Source of the DNA: Paramacrobiotus metropolitanus
Taxonomy: Eukaryota > Tardigrada > Eutardigrada > Parachela > Macrobiotidae
Direction of reading: 5' to 3'
Assembly (NCBI RefSeq): GCF_019649055.1
Contig: NW_026570281.1
Coordinates: forward strand, 1 to 64,000
DNA: 64,000 nucleotides
The position numbers and the translations under genes were made by a program. The number at the start of each line of letters is the position of its first letter. Position 1 is the first letter of the stretch. The notes beneath the pieces were generated by a model. It was not told the origin of the DNA and did no database searches. It saw only the letters and a list, made by a program, of their open reading frames with translations. Below, one piece after another: positions 56,128-64,000 of the stretch.

Positions 56128-57203
56128 GGGCGCATTGTCGTGTCCGACCATTTCGGCATAGTGACATTTCGGCATAGGGCATTTCGGCATGCGGATATTT
56201 CTGTTGTTTTCTAACGTTTTCTTATGAATTCTTAGATCTTCTTAGGTTTTCTTAGGCTTTCTTACCATTAGGTTTTCTTTGGTTTCTTAGGCTTTCTTAG
56301 GTTTCTTAGGTTCTTGGGATTCTTATGCCACGGTATAGAGGAGTTCTCTGGTACTGAATGATATTGTGGAAAAATTCAGTACTTTTTTGCCGTCACACCT
56401 CATTAACATTTCTTGAAAGACAAAAGAAAGACAATGGCCGAAACGGCCATCAAGTTGTAAGCGTGTGGCAGTGATTTTCGGACGATCCATAAAGGCTATA
56501 AACTTTTCACAGACTGAAAGTCATAGTAAGTCAAGAGAATGTGCAATCCGTTTTGAAAAATTCCAAGCGGTTGAGGCTGTAGGTCGTGCCACACGTTTCA
56601 CGTCTTAATTACAACTTGATGCCTTTGACGAAAACATGCCGAAAAGTACTGAATGTTCATCCAGCAGATTTCAACTTCTTTCAATACCAGAGATATTTAT
56701 CTCTCATATACCTTGCTTATGCTTTTCTAGGTTTTCGTAGAGTTACTTAGTTTATCAATCCTCGCGTTTTTTAAATATAATTTTGCAAATTTTCTAATGT
56801 ATGTATCTCATGTAATCCTACGTTTTCTTATTTTTAAAAGATTTCGGTTTTACATGTTTGGCGTGTTTTAGGTTTGCTAGGTTTTATGCCTTCTAAAGTT
56901 CTAGTTTTTTTTAAAATTTCGTGGATTTTTTCTTAACTTCTTAGCTTGGATAAAATTCATTGGCTTATAGGTTTGCCATGGTCATCATTTTATTAGCACA
57001 AGCCAGTTACAATGCATGAGTTTTACAACAAAAACAGAATTGCAGTTACAAAAGGTCTAATTTATCCGCTCCTTCCGCCATGGGTAGGTATTATGATAAT
57101 ATTATCATTATATACATTTTATGCCGAAATGTCCATATGCCGAAATGTCTTATGCCGAAGTGTCCAATGCCGAAGTGTCCAATGCCGAAATGTCGGTACG
57201 CCC
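56128..57203. mobile_element. Non-autonomous element with subterminal CATTTCGGCAT arrays
   Basis: The left end has three copies of CATTTCGGCAT within about 50 bases. The right end has five copies of its reverse complement (ATGCCGAAATGTC type) at 57121-57195. The outer ends are similar when inverted (GGGCG...CCGACATTTCGGCAT). The interior has a pyrimidine-rich CTTAGGTTTT-type repeat (56215-56325). It also has a segment (56985-57040) resembling the retroelement tail at 12705-12780. No protein is encoded. Confidence 0.65.
56215..56325. repeat. CTTAGGTTT-type simple repeat
   Basis: Imperfect repeats of TTCTTAGGTTTTC and TTCTTAGGCTTTC over about 110 bases. Confidence 0.8.
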
Positions 57204-60200
57204 GCATTGTAGCTAATGCGCAACTTCCGTTTGGAGCGAGTACACCACTGCACAGAATCGCAAATCGTCCTAAAATAATGCTGATCCCGTAACGCACCTA
57301 TCAACCTACGGCATTAGTCTCGAGGTAAATAGACGCTGTTCACTGTTGATCAGATCAATCGATAATACTGCCAAAACGATTCTGTTCACTCCTTTATTTT
57401 AACCAAATCTGGAATTCCGAAATTATTGTGTTTATGGTATCGTGCTCTCGGATTAATTTTCAATCACAAAACGGTGCCACATCGATCACTTTATAATTTG
57501 GTTCCTTTACAGTAGATAAACCTAATGCTGACAACAACTGACGGTTGTGGAGATGATAATTTGTAGTTCAGATTTAGGTCTTACGATATTATTGATTTCC
57601 ACATCGCGTCAAATCAATTACTGTGACTTCAGTTGTGAAACACACATGTGTTCTTCGCTAAACTGTACTATGCGCCATGCGGTGTGTGCGGTGGACGGTT
57701 AAGTACAGTACATTTTAAGTCAATCACGACTGCATTTTGCAGGATAATTTCTATAATTTCTTTTGCTACCCAACGGCCGGCAGTGCACCCTTTGGCAAAG
57801 GATAATCGAGAATAACAAATATTCCCGTTGTTCACGGGAAACATCCAAAGGTATCTGGCAGACTGGTGCAGCACTAATTGTTAAATAAAGCCGCACCTGT
57901 GAATGCTTAAGTGTTGGACATGATAAAAATAGGTAAATCGGTTAACAGCAGCAACTGAAATTGTGCCTCGTCATCAACTTTGCCAAGAACCAAGACACTA
58001 CTTATCAGTACTGTAAATGGGCGCACTCCTATGTGGACTCACTGTGAACACTCGGCAGACACCCACACGTGAATATTTTTTGTCAGTATGACTAGACCTT
58101 GCTGAAACACCCGGTGCGCAACGCGCCCACTGGGGATTCCAACAACAAGAGAACAATCGGCGACTGATAGGTGCGACCGACATTAAACATTCACTCAATC
58201 GGAATGATCTGCTGCCATTGTTACTGACAAAGGCTGACCCAAGGGAACGTTGTAGGTGGGAATAATTCTTGCATAGGGAGGTTGCGCAAGAGGATCAAGC
58301 GGTATTAGATATTTACCAGCATCGAATTTCACAAAATATAAGAGGATATGACAGCCTCGGTGTGATTGCGCGCTTTCGTCCTGATAAAAACTTTCATTAG
58401 GTGGGACACAATATAAGCTTTCTTGGGACACAGTGTAAGCCGATTCAGACGAGAATGTGCGTCAACCTTTGAGAGAACGGCCATACCGCCATGTGGGAGC
58501 AAAGGTCACCCCCAACTTATTGTGTTGCTGATGCGACAAAATGGTGATATCATCTTTCCTCCTACAGGACTGTCCTCACTACACAATTAGTACTGTCCGT
58601 AGGCGCCTAAAGCGTTTTGTTGAACCGCATATTAACTATGGTGTGAGGTGGAAGCTTATCGGTTCCGGATTCGTCAGCATCGCGATTTCGAAGGGATGAG
58701 TAGTCCTATTGATACAAAGTCATGCAAAGCATTCGCTCAATATCTTGAAAATATAACAGAAGATCATAACATACAATAATATCGTACGCTACGTGTCTCT
58801 GCTATGAACCTCTGCTAACTGTCTGTTAAGCCGGCGCACTCATTCTCCCAAGTTCGGGTCCTTAATATGCTGCAAATACTTCTGTGCACAAGGAAAAACA
58901 ATCAGTTTTGTTTATCGAGACAAACAGGGCATGGTAAAAGAGCTGTTTCCTGCAAAGTTGTTACGATTTCTTCACACGATTACCGTGTAAAAAACGAATT
59001 GGCGAGCAGTACAGTACGGTATCCATTCGTTTCGGCGAGGTGATACAACTGCCCCTTCGAAGTTAGAACATGGAAGTATTATGCGCGCACGAACGACTGT
59101 CAGATGTTGTTGGCTCGTGCCGACGTCACAGGTTTCATGAGATTCCACTGAGCTTCCTTAGATACTTGGTGCGCTGAGCTAGATGCTAAATCATTTTCCG
59201 CCAGTGATGCATCCGTGTAGTTAAATACCTACGACTGCATCAGAAATATGGCTTTGGCGATTGCTAACATGGAGGACCGATATGTAGGTGCTTCTGCTTG
59301 CTCCAAGTCATTAGGGAATGGCTGTACTAAGAAACAATTCGTGGAAACGTTCAGGTGAAAGAAATACACTGTACACTGTAGGTCGGAAGCCTTAGAGGCG
59401 CTGAATGCGGATCACTGGCCCCTGCGGAGCTCATCTCAGTTCCACAATTCCTGTTCTACTGCTGCTTGTCTTCGTGCCTCGTCGCAAAGATTAGCCTCAA
59501 GGTCCTGGTTATTGAATACTCTAGCCCGTCTTTTTTCTGATAAATTTGCTGACATGTGCGTTATACAGCACAGCCAATCAGAAAACGGTATTTAACGCAG
59601 TCTGCGGCAGCAAAAACATCAACGCGTAACGATTCGATTTTATTTGGGCATTGGGTGAGACACCAGCACCGGAACACGGGTCACCGGCGCAACCGGCCCC
59701 GCCGTTCTTGCTTAAACAACCCCCCGTCTCCGCGCCAAAGAGGGTGGCGAGAGGGAAGAACGATTTATTACATGTGAACCACCTTTACTCCAACACAACA
59801 GCAACTGAAATGCACTAACAGAAATGCACAATCACTTCAAATGCAACATCCACAACCGAAACTGCATTGGTTATACAGTATCGGGACCTGCATCCCAAGA
59901 CACACCCTAATGGGTTTTCTTGGCTGGACACTGGTTAACCAAGTCGTCCAGCCTTGCAATTGCCTCCGTTGCGTTAACCGGAATCAGCTTTGCTAATTCT
60001 ATTTTAAAGCATCGCCCTTCCGAAACATGGCTGGCGAGCGGGAGCTGGAGACAGCGCGTACATTATCGGGCTGTGGTGACTACCACCGCGAGTTCCAATA
60101 ATTAAAACGAAGGGAAGGTCAATGCAACCACCAGCTGCATTCAACAAAAATCCCTGGTTATAACGATGGCTACTGACCAAATTCAAAAGGTTCAAGTTGG

Positions 60201-60574
60201 ACGGCCAGGGAATTTTTGAGCTTACAAATTCCATTCCTTTTGGAGACATGAAGAAAGAAGAGAATTTTGTTGGAAATGTCGTACTTACTTGCTACTTTAC
60301 GCTGGTTGGTGAAACGGCTACTGCGAATCGTTCAATCTGAAGCATTCTGGGCGGCTCTGTCTGTCCATATGGCCGTCAATTTTCGTCCCGAAGGGTGTCT
60401 GTTGTTGTGTGGGCTATTTGCAAACTCCACAAACTATTGAGGGCCCAGACAAATGGCGTTTGTCGGATATGCCACGAACATGTTCAGCAGACCAATCCAC
60501 GCTGCCAAAGGTAAAACTCTTCACCGCGTGTCAGTGTTCATGCGCTCTGCATTCCGAAAATCCAGTTTCCGCTC
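57204..60574. other. Gene-free stretch
   Basis: About 3.4 kb without a supported gene. Small frames (57668-57874, 57998-58431 minus; 59556-59777, 59920-60105 plus) have no domain or splice-consistent partners. Confidence 0.45.
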
Positions 60575-61004
60575 AAAGACAAGACAATCAATCTGGCCCC
60601 GGCCCTGCTATGTAATGCTCAAGCTCAGTTTCCTTTTGTCTGGCTTTCCGCAAATGCAGGAACAGCGGCTCGCCTTCTTCTGCCTCAATTAAACCGGTAA
60701 ACATGGTTATGGATTGGTAACCTTCGATACCGCGCGAATTATTTTCCGTGCTGAAATTTGCTAAACAATTTTCCTCTGCTTTATCGTCAGTTATACGCTG
60801 CGAAAGCAGAAGGATCATTGTTTAGCAAATTACATTGCACGGAAAATAATTCGCGCTCTCAGAAGGTTGCAAACGTAACCATGTTTACCGGTAGATGCAG
60901 ATGGCTGACTCGGCATCCCTGTAATGCATTTGCAGGAAAAGCCAGATTTGCGTTGACGGCACCTATGAGGCAACGGCCGGGGCCAGATTGATTGTCTTGT
61001 CTTT
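60575..61004. repeat. Long imperfect inverted repeat (about 200-bp arms)
   Basis: The left arm from AAAGACAAGACAATCAATC is mirrored by the right arm ending GATTGATTGTCTTGTCTTT. Shared blocks are CTGGCCCCGGCC, GCAAATGCA, ACCGGTAAACATGGTTA and GCGAATTATTTTCCGTGC. Others are TTTGCTAAACAAT and the palindromic centre near 60785. The arms have diverged by substitutions and small indels. It looks like an old foldback or MITE element. Confidence 0.8.
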
Positions 61005-61928
61005 CGCATAATATCTGATTATGGGAAGAGCCGCATCACCACTTGACCTGTCCGCGGAGTTTTACCAATGAACTGCTTGATAAAATAAAAAAACAGACGT
61101 CTCTGACTCTCCGTGTTCTAGACGATTTTGACAGTTTTCAGTGCGACAGATGGAAAAGAAATTTCCAATGAAATCCAAAATTATCGACATGGCAAATACT
61201 TATAAGAGTGTATACCGGGTAATTTAATTATACAAAGGTTAAGCATTTAATTTGCAACCAGCACATGATTACAAGTGATTTACAAACCCATTTTTTTATT
61301 CATGTTAAGATAGCAATTTTAAGTTGCGCTGTTCATACTGTTCACAGTTTTACAACAACTTAAAACCGAATGCTGTTCATTGTGTTCAGAACTTCAGACG
61401 TCGAAATTTCAGAAATTTATTTCGTCTGAATTAAATTATTCTGAATTTACAAACAAAAGTTTTTGCATCTCAGTCATCAAACTATCAAAATCGAAAAAGA
61501 AATCCATAATTATATGCTCAGCAGTTATTTTGGCGGTTGTCGAATTCCACCGTCACAGTCCGTGGCTTTGGCATGATTCAAACTATCCAGTGAACGCTGA
61601 ATAGCGCTTTACACGGGTCAGCTACGCTCAGTGTAAAAAATACATTGTAGTGCCAACTTTCGTGAGTACAGTATGTTAAATACTAAATTCCGAAACGTAC
61701 TGAATTACCATAATACCGTCACCTTTTATGCTAAACAAATTATACGCAAAGAGCTCAAAACTGTTGAGATTGCCGTCTGCGCTAACTTAACAAACACATC
61801 TGCAGAATTAATGCGCAAAAACGTATAATGCACGGCATTTAAAGATACGCAGACGAACAACTGTGTATCGTAAAGACATCCACTAAATGTGACATTTTAA
61901 GCTCCAGGTACATCGTTAGCTAAGAACC
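61005..61928. other. Intergenic, no supported gene
   Basis: AT-rich; frame 61380-61604 lacks a domain. The end contains the 5' region of the secreted Pro/Tyr-rich gene. Confidence 0.45.
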
Positions 61929-62486
61929 ATGGAGAGAGCCACTGTAACAATCATCGTTTCTCTTTGCCTGTGGTTAATCTGTCAGCGTTTTTCTATTCCT
62001 GAAATCAACGTTTTTGGACAACTGTTGGGCTCGTACCCGGTGACACCTTACGGCGTCAACTACGGCGGCGGCTATCCACCAGGGGCCGGGTTTTCGCCCT
62101 CCTACTTCCCCCCACAATCCGCCCCGCCGCGCTACCCTCCGCCGCCAGCAGCCTCTCCGTACAGTGCACCACCGTATGCCGGCTCCCGACCGGGCTCCGC
62201 CCGTCCACCGGGATACAACCCAGGATTTGCCTATGCTCCACCCTACAAAGTGCAGTACGGAAATAGCTATGCAGCCTATTTAGGATACTATCCGTTGAGC
62301 ACCAATTACAGTCTGACCTTTGGAACGCCCGTTCAAATTGGGACGCTTACGCAACAGATCGCCACGTCCAAGATAAATGCCAGTCAATCGTATTACCCAC
62401 CGCCCTACGGGGGGAGGAGGATATCCGCCCTACGGAAAATGAAGAACCTAGCACTGATTTTAAGCATTGATGTAACTCTTAATTAG
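61929..62486 (+). CDS. Secreted Pro/Tyr/Gly-rich protein, probable C-terminal frameshift
   Basis: A single open frame of 185 codons with a good start context (ACCATGG). Residues 1-20 (MERATVTIIVSLCLWLICQR) form a signal peptide. The mature part is rich in Pro, Tyr, Gly and Ala (YPPPPAASPYSAPPYAGSRP, then YPPPYGG) and has no Cys. It resembles structural, cuticle or adhesive proteins in composition only. The last 23 residues (from RRISALRK) differ sharply in composition. One G fewer in the six-G run at 62409-62414 would instead give GGGYPPYGK and a stop at 62440-62442, in keeping with the rest. The run is either an error, a polymorphism or a true change. AATAAA at 62813. Possible partner in character: the Gly/Met/Tyr-rich protein at 36939. 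Confidence 0.75.
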   Translation: MERATVTIIVSLCLWLICQRFSIPEINVFGQLLGSYPVTPYGVNYGGGYPPGAGFSPSYFPPQSAPPRYPPPPAASPYSAPPYAGSRPGSARPPGYNPGFAYAPPYKVQYGNSYAAYLGYYPLSTNYSLTFGTPVQIGTLTQQIATSKINASQSYYPPPYGGRRISALRKMKNLALILSIDVTLN

Positions 62487-62818
62487 AATACTGACCGCCA
62501 TTCCATTTAATATGAGGGCAGACTTGGTTGCCGAAAGAGGCCACAAAGCTGAGCATCATCCGTTCATTGTGTTCAAGCGTGTTGACAGCCGCGCCATCTA
62601 CCAGGAAATGACAGCCAGCAAACGCAACACGGAAATACCTTTCACTAACTCAAATTGTGACAGCCACACTGGATTATCTTGGCGGTTGAAAGGGCTGCGT
62701 GCAGACAAGCGGACGTAGGAGTCGGACAAGACTCAATTTTGTGACCTCTTTCGAAACAACTGAACCTCTCATCTCTAATGTTTTAAGTTTTTGTTAAGTT
62801 TGATAATTGCATAATAAA
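62487..62818 (+). other. 3' untranslated region with a small open frame
   Basis: ATG at 62512 opens a 68-codon basic frame, without signal peptide or domain. It sits between the stop of the Pro/Tyr-rich gene and AATAAA (62813-62818). I treat it as untranslated, though a separate short protein cannot be excluded. Confidence 0.4.
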
Positions 62819-64000
62819 TTTGTGGTTTTGTACAGTTCGCACGTCAACCTTTGTATTATGCTATGGTTGCGCAAAATTTGTTGCAAAATCCCTGCGGTAA
62901 TAATATTAAATTCTTAATAGCGCGGTGAAAAACACGTTTAACAAACAAATATGGCCTCTATTCGCAAAAAAAGAAATTTACGCAGTAGCGTAAACGTGAG
63001 TCCTGCCTGTTCCTTTCGGAAACGGTCGCATGCAGTTATAATCCAGGAAGCAACAAAATAGTGCCGAGACTCACTTATAACGCTCGTCAGGAACGTAAGT
63101 CCAACTCACGGATCGCCTAAGTTTAAAAATACGTTGAGTAGTACACTGCAGTGATGAGTTTTGCTTTCTTGATAGATTTCCAGAAAGTTCACCAGAGTCG
63201 GACAATAAATTTTTCCATCCAGTACTAGGTGGCTTTTCAGTCAATGTCGTTTGACCGTCATCAACTGCATGCGCAGAAACAACAAAAAGACTGGATCAAT
63301 ACCAAGAGACGAAGACGTGTGGCACTCTACTGACGATGACGAACCTGCAAATAAAGCTGCAATCATTAATATTTTGATGTTGTGTCTGCTTGTCCCTGTC
63401 TCTTTTGTGGTAGAAGAAAATATTCGTTCAGGTACATCCTACGGTTGTTCTGCCAATTTGCAAAAAAAATGAATTTTCTGAAATGGAGGCCTCTAACCAT
63501 TCTTTGCAATTGCTGAGGAAAAATACTGACGGTATAATGATCCGGATGCATGGGATTACGAGTGTTAACTGGTGAAACACAAGAAACAAGAAAGCAGCAA
63601 ACACAGAAGAAGAGTACGGATGTGACGTTGGCCGTAAAATTCAGCGAAACATAAAATCAGATTTCGTGGATGTACTTCAGCCTAAGCGTAGCACATACGA
63701 TAATGTAACTATGTATGTACATATTGCGAACTCCAAACGACGTCCTCGGAATTTTGGTTTAATAATAATTGTTATTGGTCAGAAAATGCGTACTAACACC
63801 GAAGTATAACACCAAAGGCTACCAGGTATGCCGGATCATTTCAATGATGCACGATGGATTCCTGCAAAAGACAAAAGTATCAGCATTTTAACCGGTTCCG
63901 ATCATGCTTGCAAATGAAAGGGAGGCCAGACTGACCAGGCAGCTACAGTTTAAAATGTAACAAATTGCACGGCGAATAGTGTCCACGGTTCGTCTACGGT
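62819..64000. other. No gene recognised
   Basis: Short frames at 63251-63472 and 63366-63551 overlap on opposite strands and have no domains. Nothing else is supported up to the window end. Confidence 0.45.

Noticed and set aside
57012-57304. Frames with MPKCPMPKC or HFGIGHFGIR repeats
   Set aside because: They arise from the ATGCCGAAATGTC array of a mobile element on both strands.
1-64000. tRNA, rRNA or snRNA genes
   Set aside because: I looked for typical arm and box motifs by eye and found none convincing; a covariance-model scan would be decisive.

Overview
The window reads as nuclear DNA of a small invertebrate animal. Genes are split by short GT..AG introns (mostly about 50-100 bases), polyadenylation signals follow several stops, and the protein families are metazoan: rhodopsin-like receptor, MAM, THAP, BTB-BACK, CRAL-TRIO and a CYP3-like P450. 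My best guess is a tardigrade, from the compact introns, the divergent receptors and the many short secreted proteins. That guess is an inference, not a proof. All exon joins below were worked out by hand from splice signals, reading phase and family similarity.

Layout, left to right. A rhodopsin-like receptor (minus, 1.0-2.0 kb) is followed by a THAP zinc-finger gene (plus, 4.0-5.8 kb). Next is an eight-exon secreted gene with two MAM-like domains (plus, 8.4-10.6 kb). The 3' end of a retroelement ORF (minus, 12.7-13.7 kb) abuts a broken paralogue of the first receptor (plus, 13.7-14.7 kb). A complete 14-exon cytochrome P450 (plus, 16.2-19.5 kb) is trailed by a decayed P450 exon. A membrane protein (minus, 20.5-22.6 kb) and a 1316-residue CRAL-TRIO protein with three RYPWD repeats (minus, 23.5-27.8 kb) follow.

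From 29.0 to 33.7 kb lies a Mutator-like DNA transposon with terminal inverted repeats and a perfect 9-bp target duplication. It carries remnants of a FAR1-type and a Ulp1-type protein and is itself split by a nested 2.7-kb element with its own 6-bp target duplication. After about 3 kb without a gene come a Gly/Met/Tyr-rich secreted protein (36.9-37.5 kb), a BTB-BACK protein with a Ser/Lys/Arg tail (38.4-40.9 kb) and a 727-residue coiled-coil protein (minus, 42.1-45.7 kb).

At 48.9-51.3 kb is a non-autonomous tyrosine-recombinase-type (Ngaro/DIRS-like) retroelement with split direct repeats A1...B1-A2-B2 and a decayed gag-like ORF. The last third is gene-poor. It holds an uncertain Cys-rich gene (53.9 kb), a small Cys-rich secreted peptide with a MITE in its intron (54.6-55.6 kb), a transposon-like element with subterminal arrays (56.1-57.2 kb), a long imperfect inverted repeat (60.6-61.0 kb) and a Pro/Tyr/Gly-rich secreted protein with a homopolymer frameshift (61.9-62.5 kb).

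The genes do not form a pathway or operon. Unifying themes are secreted or extracellular proteins, a dispersed receptor pair with one dead copy, and layered mobile-element insertion. I saw no convincing tRNA, rRNA or CRISPR array.
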